From NCBI RefSeq assembly GCF_008919445.1, contig NZ_VSLG01000002.1, forward strand, positions 1 through 64,000: a DNA stretch of 64,000 nt. Reading direction: 5' to 3'. The notes under the pieces are model-generated. The model was not told where the DNA came from. It searched no databases and saw only the letters and a program-made list of their open reading frames with translations. Source of the stretch: Serinicoccus kebangsaanensis. Its GTDB lineage: Bacteria; Actinomycetota; Actinomycetes; Actinomycetales; Dermatophilaceae. Position numbers and translations under genes: made by a program. Shown in pieces: positions 1 through 8,495 of this stretch (positions are counted from its first letter, which is position 1; each line of letters starts with the position of its first letter).

Positions 1-52
1 GCCGCGTCCTCGTCTGGCACACACGCCGGAGACGACGACCTCAGCTACCGCG

Positions 53-559
53 CTACACCACTATGCGGGACTCAGCTACTGCGCCGTCCTCGTGGCCGGT
101 GAGCCATTGCACGCCTGCGAGCTGATAACCACGCAGCCTCGCCGCCAGTCCTGCGTTCGCGAGCGTGTCGGTGAGACGTAGTGCGCTGTGGAGGTGCCGT
201 GTGGTGGCCTTGGCGGTGTGAATGTGAGCGCCGTCGGTGACGACGGCGCAGTGCGCCGCCACCGGCAGGAGCGCAGTGTCGGCGTCGGGGTCTCGAGCGA
301 TGTGTGTCCAGGCCCGCAGCGAGTCACTGTCGGTCTGCGCTGGCTCACGGTCACGGAGCCAGTGCCATCCCTCGTGCAGGCTCATCTCGTGGCCGGGGAC
401 GTCTCGGGTCACGATCATGTCGCCGTCAGGGATCGCCAGTCGCATCGTCGCCGTGGTGTCGGCGGGTGAACCGGAGTCGTCGAGCGTGGCCGGGTCGGGC
501 GTCCAGAGGAACCAGCTCGCACGCTCAGGCAAGTAGGTCAGTTGTGAGTCGGCGGTCAC
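53..559 (-). CDS. Hypothetical protein coupled to marR
   Basis: A 168-residue protein that I do not recognise. It has no signal peptide or membrane segment and is rich in Asp, Thr, Ala and His. It starts at a GTG whose last two bases belong to the TGA of the upstream MarR gene (GTGA overlap), so the two are very probably translated together. The stop is a TAG near the window edge. A stretch near the C-terminus (GYQLAGVQWL) resembles the start of SNF2 helicase domains, but nothing else of a helicase is present. Reality of the gene rests on the coupling and on its length; its function is unknown. Confidence 0.6.
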   Translation of the reverse strand: MTADSQLTYLPERASWFLWTPDPATLDDSGSPADTTATMRLAIPDGDMIVTRDVPGHEMSLHEGWHWLRDREPAQTDSDSLRAWTHIARDPDADTALLPVAAHCAVVTDGAHIHTAKATTRHLHSALRLTDTLANAGLAARLRGYQLAGVQWLTGHEDGAVAESRIVV

Positions 560-1026
560 GGACTCTCGTCCAGCAGGGCGCGGGTGTTGTGCAGGCTGGT
601 CTCGATGAATCGTGCGATCACCTCCTGCTCGCGTGCGGTGAACCCGGCCAGGGTCGCGCGGGTCTGCGCATCCAGGCGCCCGTAACGGTCCAGCATCTGC
701 TCACGCGCCGCCGGGACGGCTTGGATGAGCACGCGGCGCCGGTCAGCGCCATCGCGGACCCGCTGCACCAGCCCGGTTTCGGTCAGCCGGTCGATCATGT
801 GCGTGATCGCCCCGGTGGTCAGCCGCAGCCTGCGTGACAGCTCGCCGGCCGGCAGTGGTCCGTCCACGATGACTTCGTGCAGGCACGCTAGATCAGAGGG
901 ACCGATGCCTGCCTCACGGGCGACCGCCTCGTTCACCGCATCGACCGCCGACAGCCACGGGGGCAGGGCGCGTGCGATCCGCTCCACCGCATCGGGCTCC
1001 GCCGGGGTCTTGCCATCACTCGCCAT
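556..1026 (-). CDS. MarR family transcriptional regulator
   Basis: A 156-residue winged-helix regulator of the MarR family. The recognition region reads LPAGELSRRLRLTTGAITHM followed by the wing (RVRDGADRRRVLIQ), with helical dimerisation segments on either side. It is divergent from the efflux gene at 1082, with 55 bp between start codons, the classic layout for a MarR repressor that controls a drug exporter and itself and is released by the exported compound. The ligand cannot be told from sequence. The gene and its neighbours lie in the compositionally different left part of the window. Confidence 0.9.
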   Translation of the reverse strand: MASDGKTPAEPDAVERIARALPPWLSAVDAVNEAVAREAGIGPSDLACLHEVIVDGPLPAGELSRRLRLTTGAITHMIDRLTETGLVQRVRDGADRRRVLIQAVPAAREQMLDRYGRLDAQTRATLAGFTAREQEVIARFIETSLHNTRALLDESP

Positions 1027-1081
1027 CTCGATAGTGTACCTGAACTACTCATTATCTTATTCATTCAGATATTATGTGGGC
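1027..1081. promoter_or_regulatory. Divergent marR/efflux promoter-operator region
   Basis: The 55 bp between the MarR and MFS start codons are strikingly AT-rich against the surroundings. They contain a CTGAA (1040-1044) / TTCAG (1064-1068) inverted pair and repeated TCATT words between them, plus a TATTAT-like -10 candidate close to the efflux start. This is where I would expect the MarR protein to bind. The exact operator is an inference. Confidence 0.45.
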
Positions 1082-2515
1082 ATGCGCACTCGAACTCTTG
1101 GCCTCGTCGCGATCCTGCTGGCAGTCTTCGTCGACCTGCTCGGCGTGACGATCGTGACCGTTGCCCTGCCCTCCATCACCACCGACCTGGACGCCAGTGC
1201 CGCCCAAGCCCAAGCGGTGCTGTCCGGCTACACGCTGACCTTCGCGGTCGGGCTCATCACTGGCGCCCGGCTGGGCAAACTGCTCGGCCTACTGCGCGCG
1301 TTCGTCATCGGCGTGGTCGGCTTCACCCTCGCCTCCCTAGCCTGCGGACTCGCCGATGCCGCGTCGCTGCTCGTGGCCACCCGCGTCATTCAAGGACTGT
1401 TCGCGGCGCTCATGGTCCCGCAGGTCCTAGCGTTCATCCAGCTCATGTACGAACCGAGCGAGCGAGCCAAGCCAATGGCCGCGTTCTCCGCTCTGCTGGG
1501 CATCGCCGCCGCCGCGGGTCCGATCCTCGGCGGCGTGCTCATCGCCCTGGACCTGTTCGGCACGAGCTGGCGAGGCGTGTTCCTGGTCAACGTGCCCATC
1601 GGCATCGCCGTCGTCATCCTGGCGCTGCGGACCCTGCCGGCGGCACGCTCCGAGACTCGGGTCCAACTCGACCTGCTCGGTCTGGCGCTGTCGGCGGCCG
1701 CGCTCTTCCTGATTCTGCGAGGACTAGCGGGGCTCGCCGACACCGACACGCCGCTCATCGAAGCCGCCGCCATCGCCGGCGGCGCGGTGCTATTCGTGGT
1801 GTTCCTGATCCAGCAGCGCACCAGCGACCGCCGTGGCGGTCAGCCGTTGGTGCCGTTGGCGTTGCAGCAGCGCAGCACCTTCCGGTCCGCGATGGCGGTC
1901 CAAGTGCTGTTCTTCATTCCCGTGATGGGCTTCTCCCTGGTCATCACCCAGTACGTCCAGAGCCATCTCGACTACAGCGCCCTCACTGCCGGTCTCGTCG
2001 TGCTGCCCTGGGCGATCCTCACCGGAGTCGGCGCGGGCATCGGCACCACCGCGCTCCTGCCACGCCTGGGACGTCTCGTCATACAAATCGGCCTTCTCAC
2101 CATGAGCCTGGGCATGGCGATGGTGATCCTCGCCGTCCTTCTGGCCTCCGACCAGCCCGCCTTCGCTTCGTTCCTGCCTGGTACCGCCATCGGCGGGCTC
2201 GGCATGGGACTGGTCGTCGGACCGCTAACCGAGACCGCCCTGGCCCGAGTGAGTCGCGACCACGCCTCGGAGGCATCTGGCCTGTTCAACAGCGTCGGAC
2301 AACTCTCAGCCAGCTTCGGCTTCGCCACCGTCGGCAGCACCTACTTCGCCATCACGGCAACCGCAAAGAGCCCTTCCGATTCCGCCTACGACCATGCACT
2401 CACCATCGCGCTGAGTGGCGGCATCGCCGTCGCCCTCCTCGCGGCCGTGGTCGCCTACCGCCTACCCAGGCATCACATCACCGGCAGCACCCCGACCCCT
2501 ACGCCAGATGCCTAG
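1082..2515 (+). CDS. MFS drug efflux transporter (DHA2-like)
   Basis: A 477-residue polytopic inner-membrane protein with at least 12 hydrophobic segments. The first helix carries the D(x)LGVTIVTVALP signature of the EmrB/QacA group, and helix 5 contains the antiporter motif C (GPILGGVL, about residue 146). The family exchanges protons for hydrophobic drugs, dyes or antibiotics. The start chosen is the ATG 12 residues before the first membrane segment; the reading frame is open far upstream, but that part overlaps the divergent MarR gene. There is little ribosome-binding sequence, so the transcript may be leaderless. Paired with the MarR gene, it is most simply an inducible efflux pump. The substrate is unknown. 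Confidence 0.9.
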   Translation: MRTRTLGLVAILLAVFVDLLGVTIVTVALPSITTDLDASAAQAQAVLSGYTLTFAVGLITGARLGKLLGLLRAFVIGVVGFTLASLACGLADAASLLVATRVIQGLFAALMVPQVLAFIQLMYEPSERAKPMAAFSALLGIAAAAGPILGGVLIALDLFGTSWRGVFLVNVPIGIAVVILALRTLPAARSETRVQLDLLGLALSAAALFLILRGLAGLADTDTPLIEAAAIAGGAVLFVVFLIQQRTSDRRGGQPLVPLALQQRSTFRSAMAVQVLFFIPVMGFSLVITQYVQSHLDYSALTAGLVVLPWAILTGVGAGIGTTALLPRLGRLVIQIGLLTMSLGMAMVILAVLLASDQPAFASFLPGTAIGGLGMGLVVGPLTETALARVSRDHASEASGLFNSVGQLSASFGFATVGSTYFAITATAKSPSDSAYDHALTIALSGGIAVALLAAVVAYRLPRHHITGSTPTPTPDA

Positions 2516-2770
2516 AGACCGCCACCACCATCGGCTCGAAAAGGGTGGTCACCGGGCCAACAATCGGTCCATCGCCTCAAGCCTGTGAGACGCCTTTTGG
2601 ACGCGTGCCGCGCCGCGGGACCATTCGATTCGCGACACCTGCCAGGGGCCTCGCGCACGAGTGACAGCTGAGGACGTAGATCGGCTGTAGAGAATGAGGG
2701 CTAGACCCCTCAGTCGCTGGAGTAGTCTGCGTTTCGCGTACCCACGGGGTTCGGTGAGAGGAGGTTCTAG

Positions 2771-3175
2771 ATGCACGCGAGCACTCGTCGAAACATCGCA
2801 GCCGCGATCATGTTGCTGCTGATGCTGGCTCCCTTCATCATGCTTACCGACCCCAGCTCGGACGTGGGCCACAAGGCGTTGCTCGCGAGTCTTGGCCTTG
2901 TCGTCGTCTGTCTTTGGCGGGTATGCGTCGCCCTGTGGGGGCCGATCGTCGCTCTGTTGACGTGGGGTACTGCCTGGCCCCTTTACTTCCTGATCTCGTG
3001 GCTACTCGCGGCCGGCCTGTGGCCCGCACCTGATCACTCCTGGGGGCACTTCTCGTTCCTCTTCCCCATCTGGGTGGCCATCGTGTTGCTCGCCGGCGGC
3101 ACGCTCGTGCATCTGCTCGAAACAGAACATCGCCAGGCCACCTCGCCACCCGCGTTGAGAACTTCAGACGCGTAG
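2771..3175 (+). CDS. Small membrane protein, unknown function
   Basis: A 134-residue protein with three to four hydrophobic segments (about residues 9-25, 36-55, 57-80 and 95-115) and a polar C-terminal tail. No family recognised. A strong GAGGAGG ribosome-binding site sits about eight bases before the ATG, which supports the gene and its start and rules against the overlapping frame on the other strand. The 255 bp upstream (2516-2770) and the 181 bp downstream hold no gene that I can support. It belongs to the left block of atypical composition. Confidence 0.72.
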   Translation: MHASTRRNIAAAIMLLLMLAPFIMLTDPSSDVGHKALLASLGLVVVCLWRVCVALWGPIVALLTWGTAWPLYFLISWLLAAGLWPAPDHSWGHFSFLFPIWVAIVLLAGGTLVHLLETEHRQATSPPALRTSDA

Positions 3176-3356
3176 ATCTATAGCTCGGTCAAACCACAGA
3201 ACGGTCGCCGACACTGCATCAACGACCTGGCCGACCTGTCGACAAGTCCTGCGCTCGGGTCCTCGCGCCACAGCGAGCGAGAAGGACAGGACGTCGACCC
3301 CGGTGAGGCGCCAGGTCCCACTCACCGGACGTGACGCGCCCGCGCGCTCGCCAGCG

Positions 3357-3770
3357 CTATAGCGGCGGCACCTGGTAGGTGTCGACCTTCCAGTCCCAGG
3401 CGCTCATGTCGTGCGGGTCCAGGTCCAGCAGCGAAGTGATCACCATCGCCATGAGCACGTCGGAGACCTCCACCCACAGCCCGTCCCGGTCGGGCAGACG
3501 TCCGTCCTCGCCAGGAACGGGTTCGGCGTTGGCCACCCAGGTCCAGAAGGGGATCTCGAACTCGGCCGGGTCCCCCACCAGGTCGCCGGTGTCGGACTCG
3601 TCCAGGCCGTAGCTCAGCCGCCGCTTCAGCCGGCCGCGCTCCCACCAGTCGAACTCCTCCCACCCCACCTTGGTGTTGCGGGCGACGTGCCTCATCTCGC
3701 CCGCGGTGATGTCCAGGGTGCGCCAGGGCTCGATCCGCGGGTCCAGGCTCAGGATGCTGGTGCTGGCCAT
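3357..3770 (-). CDS. Hypothetical protein, second of an overlapping pair
   Basis: A 137-residue soluble, acidic and Trp-rich protein (for example GWEEFDWWERG and FWTWVANAEP). No family recognised. Its ATG lies inside the end of the preceding gene (22-bp overlap), so it is probably translationally coupled to it. Codon use and the continuous amphipathic pattern look like a real protein. The high Trp and Asp/Glu content and the two-gene layout resemble small partner or immunity proteins, but that is only an impression. Confidence 0.6.
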   Translation of the reverse strand: MASTSILSLDPRIEPWRTLDITAGEMRHVARNTKVGWEEFDWWERGRLKRRLSYGLDESDTGDLVGDPAEFEIPFWTWVANAEPVPGEDGRLPDRDGLWVEVSDVLMAMVITSLLDLDPHDMSAWDWKVDTYQVPPL

Positions 3771-4072
3771 GAGTACGTGTGCTCGTCCGTCCCGAAGGCG
3801 ACGACCTCAGGGTCCTCCTCGGTCAGAAGGAACTCGCCCAACCGATGGCCCGTCCGTACGGGCTGCATCGGGATCCCTCGTAGAGCGTGGTACTGCTGCA
3901 CCACCGACCGGGGACCGCCCCTGGGCCGCAGCCACTGCACGATGTCGAAGGTGTCCGCCACCGGCGGGAACTCCTCGATCGGGTCCTTCGGGGCTCCTCC
4001 GCGCATGACCCACACCTTAGGTTCATCCAAGGAGCGGACAGCGTCCGGAGCCCGCTCGAGATCGGTCGTCAC
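3749..4072 (-). CDS. Hypothetical protein, first of an overlapping pair
   Basis: A 107-residue soluble protein with a GTG start and a weak ribosome-binding site. No recognised domain. Its last 22 bp overlap the next gene, so the two probably form one unit. The short length of both partners leaves open that they are pieces of one ancestral gene split by a frameshift; I cannot decide without homologues. It lies just downstream of the tandem repeat at 4170-4307, at the right border of the atypical block. Confidence 0.5.
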   Translation of the reverse strand: MTTDLERAPDAVRSLDEPKVWVMRGGAPKDPIEEFPPVADTFDIVQWLRPRGGPRSVVQQYHALRGIPMQPVRTGHRLGEFLLTEEDPEVVAFGTDEHTYSWPAPAS

Positions 4073-4169
4073 CGAGTCAGGCTCAAGACCTGATCAGGCC
4101 CGACACGACAGAGGTTCCACGAGTTCTCACCGGGTCCTGGGTGGACGCGAGTCGGAACCGGCCATTCGT

Positions 4170-4307
4170 GACGCTCGGTCGGTGCTCAGCCAACCACTCA
4201 CGACGCTCGGTCGGTCCTGAGGCAACCACAGGCGACGCTCGGTCGGTCCTGAGCCAACCACAGGCGACGCTCGGTCGGTCCTGAGCCAACCATTCGCGAC
4301 GCTCGGT
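4170..4307. repeat. 32-bp tandem repeat array, four units plus partial fifth
   Basis: The word GACGCTCGGT recurs at 4170, 4202, 4234, 4266 and 4298, an exact 32-bp period. Units are nearly identical (GACGCTCGGTCGGTCCTGAG, then CCAACCACAGGC), diverging at the outer edges. There are no spacers, so this is not a CRISPR array. On the minus strand each unit can fold into a small hairpin (GGTTGG/CCGACC around CTCAGGA). The array fills most of the 291-bp gap 4073-4363, downstream of the lactonase-like gene. It could act as a hairpin terminator, or be a dispersed repeat left by a past insertion. Confidence 0.85.
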
Positions 4308-4363
4308 GGGGTGAGGTGGTGGGGCGGTGGGCGTGGTGGGGGTGGGTAAGGCGGGGCGTGGGT

Positions 4364-5404
4364 TTAGAGCGGGAGGGCGCGGACCCAGTTGGCGCCGGCG
4401 CCGGTGTCGTAGCGGCCGAGCTCGGTGAGCGCACCGTCCGCACCGACGGAGACCAGGGCCACGTCGGTGTCCTTCTCACCGGCGACCACCGCGAGGGTCC
4501 CGCCGCCCAGGACGGCGAAGCCGCGTGGCTGCGCCACGGTCCCGATCATCGACACCGGCTCGCCGAGCGAGCCGTCGGCCAGGACCGGCAGGCTGGCCAG
4601 GGTCGACTCGGAGCGTTCGCTGGCCAGCAGGAAGCTCCCGCCCCGAGCCAGGTGCAGGTCCGCACCCCAGACGAGGTGCCCCTCCACCGGGTCGGCGCCC
4701 AGCTCGCTGTGGCGCAGCCCCCGGTCCTGGGCGTAGGCCGGGGTCTGACCCTCCAGCAGCAGGTCGCCGCTGGCGTCGCGCCGGTAGGTCAGCGCCTCGC
4801 CGGAGAACTCGGTCAGGACGTAGGCGTGCGACTCGTCCTCGTCGAGCACGAGGTGCCGGGGCCCGGACCCCTCCGGCGCGCCGGCGGTGGGGGGCGCCAG
4901 CGGGGAGAGCCCGCCCGCGGGCGAGAGGGCGTACTGCGCGACGACGTCGCCGCCGAGCGACACGACGTAGAGCTGTCGACCACCACCGGCGAGCGCCACG
5001 CAGTGCGCGTTCGGCCACGAGACGGACGCCGTCGGGTCGTCCACGTGACCGTCCCCGTCGACCCCGAAGACGTGCGCGCTCCCGCCGCCGTAGGACGCCC
5101 CCACCAGCAGGCTGCCGCCGTGCGCCAGCGCCAGGTAGGTCATCGACGCCTCGACGTCGGTGCGCGAGAGGTGCTCGAGCCGGCCGGTCTCCCGGTCCAC
5201 GGCGAAGACATCGATGCCGGGGGGATCGCCCTTGGCCGCGGCATACACCAGGTCGCGGTCCGCGTCGATCACGAACGTGCCGCACCCCTGCCCCACCTCG
5301 CTGACGGCGATCCGCTCCAGGGACGGCTCGCGCTCGCCGCCGGTGAGGCGGAAGGTGCTGATCGTGCTGTCTGCGGCGTTGGCCACGAGGACGAGTTCAC
5401 TCAT
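4364..5404 (-). CDS. Lactonase family beta-propeller protein
   Basis: A 346-residue protein of the YbhE/Pgl-type seven-bladed propeller family (cycloisomerase-2 family), whose best known members hydrolyse 6-phosphogluconolactone. Seen in the sequence: repeated blade cores (GTFVIDADRDLVYAAAKG, VLDEDESHAYVLTEFS, GGSFLLASERSESTLA) and the family phrase PRHLVLDEDE. No signal peptide. Length matches the family. It follows the GH13 gene by 30 bp on the same strand, so the pair is probably one carbohydrate-related unit. The true substrate is uncertain, because many proteins of this fold are not sugar lactonases. Confidence 0.8.
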   Translation of the reverse strand: MSELVLVANAADSTISTFRLTGGEREPSLERIAVSEVGQGCGTFVIDADRDLVYAAAKGDPPGIDVFAVDRETGRLEHLSRTDVEASMTYLALAHGGSLLVGASYGGGSAHVFGVDGDGHVDDPTASVSWPNAHCVALAGGGRQLYVVSLGGDVVAQYALSPAGGLSPLAPPTAGAPEGSGPRHLVLDEDESHAYVLTEFSGEALTYRRDASGDLLLEGQTPAYAQDRGLRHSELGADPVEGHLVWGADLHLARGGSFLLASERSESTLASLPVLADGSLGEPVSMIGTVAQPRGFAVLGGGTLAVVAGEKDTDVALVSVGADGALTELGRYDTGAGANWVRALPL

Positions 5405-5434
5405 GACCCCACGGTATGCGCTGCGCCGTCGGCG

Positions 5435-6685
5435 TCAGCGGTCGGCGTCGGCCGACCAGGCGAAGAGCTCGCCGTCCGCGCCGGACACCGTGACGGAGGC
5501 CTCCGGTGCGAGGTCGAGGGTCACGCGGATCCACTGGTCCTGCCCCGCCGAGGTGTAGGTGATCGACTCGTTGCTCCGGTCGTCCACGGTGGTGCGCGCC
5601 CGGGCCAGCCAGGCGTGCTGCCGGCGCAGCCCGATCAGCCCCCGGTGCAGCGACTCCATCCAGGCCCCGTCGTCACCGAGGTCCGCCGGGCTCGTCGGCA
5701 GCTCGGGACGGATCTCGTCGTCACCACCCAGCCGCTCCTCCTTGAGCCCGCGGTATGCCCGCTCGTCGCCGTAGTAGATCGAGGGCATGCCCCCGACGGT
5801 CATGAGCACGGCCAGCGCCAGGACCGCGCCGGGGTCACCGACCCGGGTCGCGATCCGGGTCACGTCGTGGTTGCCCACGAAGGTCTGCGGCACGAAGCTC
5901 TGGAGCAGTGCGTCGTGGCGCTCCAGGGCGTGCGCGAGCTCCCAGAAGTTGGTGTCCAGGATGGAGCTCCAGACCGCCTTCCACAGCTCGTACTGGGTGA
6001 CGGTGTCCAGCCCGCTCGCCGCCACGATCGCGGCGTAGTCGCCGTGGATGACCTCCCCGACGAAGAGCGCGTCCGGGAACTCCTCGCGCACCCGCGCGGT
6101 GATCCGGGACCACGCCTCCTCCGGCACGGCATACGCGACGTCCAGCCGCCAGCCCGCGACCCCGCGCCGGAGCCAGCGGAGCATCACCTCGACCACCAGG
6201 TCCTCGACCCGCTGGTCGGTGTGGTCCAGCTCGACCAGGCCCTCGTGCCCCTCCCAGCTCGCGGCCCCGCCGTCGGCGGACCGCTTGAGCATGCCGGCCC
6301 GCTCCTCGTCCCGCGTCAGCGGATGGTCGGCGGCGACGTGGTTGAAGACGCCGTCCAGCAGCACCGACAGGCCGCGCTCGCGACACTCCTCGAGCAGCCG
6401 GTCCAGGTCGGCCTCGTCACCGAGGCGCGGATCGATGCAGGAGTGGTCCAGCGTGTCGTAGCCGTGGCTGCGCGAGGCGAAGACCGGACCCAGCAGCAGC
6501 CCGGAGCACCCGAGCTCGACCAGGTGGTCGAGCCAGTCGGTCAGCCGGGGCAGCCGGTGCTCCACCGCGGCGTCGGCCACCTCGCCCTCGAGGACGTCGG
6601 GTGCCCCCAGGGCGCGCAGCGGATAGACGTGCCACCAGATCGCGTGGTCGAGCAGACGGGCGGCGCCGGGCGCGGTGGTGGCCAT
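5435..6685 (-). CDS. GH13 alpha-amylase family glycoside hydrolase
   Basis: A 416-residue TIM-barrel enzyme acting on alpha-glucans. The four conserved GH13 regions are present: DGVFNH, GWRLDVAY with the nucleophile Asp, FVGEVIH with the acid/base Glu, and FVGNHDV with the transition-state His-Asp. No signal peptide, so it acts in the cytoplasm, probably on maltodextrins or glycogen fragments. It is compact, lacking obvious starch-binding modules. The start is the ATG at 6685 beside the N-terminal phrase MATTAPGA; the upstream membrane-protein frame runs across it, which is odd and discussed there. Confidence 0.9.
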   Translation of the reverse strand: MATTAPGAARLLDHAIWWHVYPLRALGAPDVLEGEVADAAVEHRLPRLTDWLDHLVELGCSGLLLGPVFASRSHGYDTLDHSCIDPRLGDEADLDRLLEECRERGLSVLLDGVFNHVAADHPLTRDEERAGMLKRSADGGAASWEGHEGLVELDHTDQRVEDLVVEVMLRWLRRGVAGWRLDVAYAVPEEAWSRITARVREEFPDALFVGEVIHGDYAAIVAASGLDTVTQYELWKAVWSSILDTNFWELAHALERHDALLQSFVPQTFVGNHDVTRIATRVGDPGAVLALAVLMTVGGMPSIYYGDERAYRGLKEERLGGDDEIRPELPTSPADLGDDGAWMESLHRGLIGLRRQHAWLARARTTVDDRSNESITYTSAGQDQWIRVTLDLAPEASVTVSGADGELFAWSADADR

Positions 6686-7457
6686 GACCCCATCGTCTCA
6701 GTCCTCGGCCCCGGGCGGGCAGCACCAGTGCCAGGGTGAGCGCCGTGGCACCGGCGGCCAGCCCCACCGAGGTGACCAGGGGGAGATGGCCGGCGAGCGC
6801 GGCGAAGCAGGTGCAGAAGACGAAGTAGCCGGGCAGGGTGCGCAGCAGCGAGGTCGCCACCGCGTCGGCTCCCGGCGACCCCTGGTGCCGCCAGACCAGC
6901 AGCGCGACGAAGGTCGAGACCGCCGGGAAGGCGCCCAGCGCGGCGCCCATCCGCGGGCCGAGCAGCCCGGCCGCGGCGACCAGACCGGCCACGGCGAGCC
7001 AACCCACCAGGGCCCGCGCCGCGAGGCTGCCCACGCTCAGCGGCGCACCGGCTCCGATCGAGGTCGTGCCGCGGCGTCGGGCGACCCACCACCGCGCACC
7101 GACCATCACGGCCGCACCGGCCACCAGGGCGGCGACCGCCGGCGCCCGTGCGACCAACCAGGCCGTGCCGGCATACGCCAGGCAGGCGGCGAGGAAGGCC
7201 CACGCCGCCGACCACCGACGGCTCGTCGCGAGGAAGACCAGCGGCGCGGCACACTGCGCGACCACGTGCGACCCGAGGCTGCCGGCCAGCACCCCGGCGG
7301 CGACGGTCCCGGACTCACCCCCGATCACCGTCACGGCGAGGACCGGACTGAGCGGCAGGGCGGTGACCATGCCGGCGGCGGCCGGGCCGAAGCGTCGCTC
7401 CATGGCGGCGGCGAGCAGGATGACGAGGGGGACGAGGAACAGCGAGGGGTGGGGCAC
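6417..7457 (-). CDS. Membrane protein, likely frameshifted at its 3' end
   Basis: The first ~255 residues form a polytopic membrane protein with 8-9 hydrophobic segments starting at once (PSLFLVPLVILLAAAM). No family recognised. The frame then continues for about 90 residues over the amylase gene in another frame, giving an Arg-rich sequence typical of out-of-frame reading. Removing one C in the CCCGGGG run near 6708-6714 would instead give the ending LPAGAED with a TGA at about 6697, just before the amylase ATG. I therefore suspect an indel, real or in the assembly, and a true end near 6697. Divergent from the LysR gene. Confidence 0.62.
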   Translation of the reverse strand: MPHPSLFLVPLVILLAAAMERRFGPAAAGMVTALPLSPVLAVTVIGGESGTVAAGVLAGSLGSHVVAQCAAPLVFLATSRRWSAAWAFLAACLAYAGTAWLVARAPAVAALVAGAAVMVGARWWVARRRGTTSIGAGAPLSVGSLAARALVGWLAVAGLVAAAGLLGPRMGAALGAFPAVSTFVALLVWRHQGSPGADAVATSLLRTLPGYFVFCTCFAALAGHLPLVTSVGLAAGATALTLALVLPARGRGLRRWGHGHHRARRRPSARPRDLVARLSAARPGGTRRPRGRGGRRRGGAPAAPADRLARPPGRARVLRAAAGSGLRLAQPRLRHAGPLLHRSAPR

Positions 7458-7477
7458 CTCTCCAGCGTGACGCGGCT

Positions 7478-7522
7478 ATCACGTGGGCACAAGCGATGCT
7501 TTATGACGCAATCTCATGTGAT
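7478..7522. promoter_or_regulatory. Candidate LysR operator
   Basis: In the 75 bp between the divergent membrane-protein and LysR genes, ATCAC (7478-7482) is repeated inverted as GTGAT (7518-7522), in a locally AT-rich stretch close to the regulator start. LysR proteins usually bind such dyads between themselves and a divergent target. Only position and symmetry support it. Confidence 0.35.
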
Positions 7523-7532
7523 AATCCGATGT

Positions 7533-8462
7533 ATGGAGCTGCGTCGCCTCCGCCTGCTGGCCGAGCTGGAGCACCGCGGCACGATCGCCGCCGTCGCCGA
7601 GGCCCTGTCCTTCAGCCCGTCCTCGGTCTCGGTCCAGCTCGCCGAGCTGGAGCGCGAGGCCGGCTCGGTGATCCTGCAGCGGGTCGGGCGGGGCGTCCAG
7701 CTCACGGCGGCGGGCCGGCTGCTCGCGCAGCACGCACGGGAAGCGCTGTCGGCGGACGAGGCCGTGCGCGCCGAGATGGCGGCGACCGCCGAGCGGCCCG
7801 GCGGGCGGCTGCGGATCGCCGTCGTGCAGACGGCCGCCCTGGCGCTCGTCCCGCCGGTGCTCGCGGGCCTGGCCCGGAGCGCTCCCGAGCTGCGCGTCGA
7901 GGTGGTGGGCAGGGAGACCGAGGCGGCGCTGGACGAGCTGCGGGCCCGCGGCCTGGATCTGGTCGTGGGGATCGACTACGAACCCGTCCCGACCAGCCGG
8001 CACCGGGACGTGCACCGGACCGACCTGCTGCAGGAGGACGTGCTGGTCGCTGTGCCGGCCCGGACGCGGCCCCGCCTGGGCGTCCCGATCGACGTGCGGA
8101 CACTGGAGTCCGCGGCGTGGGCGGCGAGCCGACCGGGCAGCGGGCACAGCGCCGCGGTGGAGTATGTCTGTGCCCGCCACGGTGGTTTCGCCCCGGACAT
8201 CCGGCACCGCACGGACGACTCGTTGATCCTGCGGGCGCTCGTGTCGTCGGGCCACGCGGTGACCCTGCTGCCGGCCCTCATCGGGACGGCCACCCCGCAG
8301 GTGGCCGTCCGGCCGGTCGAGGGCACCCCGTTGGTGCGGACGATCTTCTCCGCCACCCGTGAGGCGCTCCGTGGCAGCCCGGGGGTCGAGGCGGTGCGGG
8401 CGGCCCTGCACCAGGCGGCCCAGGTCGTGACGCAGGACCGCACCGACGTGCGGGCGCTCTGA
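7533..8462 (+). CDS. LysR family transcriptional regulator
   Basis: A 309-residue LysR-type activator/repressor. The N-terminal helix-turn-helix covers about residues 1-60 (GTIAAVAEALSFSPSSVSVQ) and is followed by the linker helix and a periplasmic-binding-protein-like effector domain (about 90-295). The start is the ATG giving MELRRLRLL, which is the family's normal N-terminus; the longer open frame upstream is antisense to the membrane gene. It is divergent from that gene, its most likely target. The effector is unknown. Confidence 0.9.
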   Translation: MELRRLRLLAELEHRGTIAAVAEALSFSPSSVSVQLAELEREAGSVILQRVGRGVQLTAAGRLLAQHAREALSADEAVRAEMAATAERPGGRLRIAVVQTAALALVPPVLAGLARSAPELRVEVVGRETEAALDELRARGLDLVVGIDYEPVPTSRHRDVHRTDLLQEDVLVAVPARTRPRLGVPIDVRTLESAAWAASRPGSGHSAAVEYVCARHGGFAPDIRHRTDDSLILRALVSSGHAVTLLPALIGTATPQVAVRPVEGTPLVRTIFSATREALRGSPGVEAVRAALHQAAQVVTQDRTDVRAL

Positions 8463-8495
8463 GGTCGGCCGACCCGAGTCGCGGGACGGCGCGCC

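Noticed and set aside
53-559. SNF2-type helicase fragment
   Set aside because: Only a ten-residue resemblance (GYQLAGVQWL) near the C-terminus; no ATP-binding motifs.
2549-2872. 107-codon frame on the - strand overlapping the membrane gene
   Set aside because: It overlaps the 5' half of the gene at 2771, which has a strong ribosome-binding site and a coherent membrane profile.
4170-4307. CRISPR array
   Set aside because: The repeats are directly adjacent with no spacers and there are no cas genes.
4316-6739. Very long open frame on the + strand (807 codons)
   Set aside because: It is antisense to the lactonase and GH13 genes, which have clear motifs; its translation is an Arg/Gly/Pro/His-rich mirror typical of high-GC DNA.
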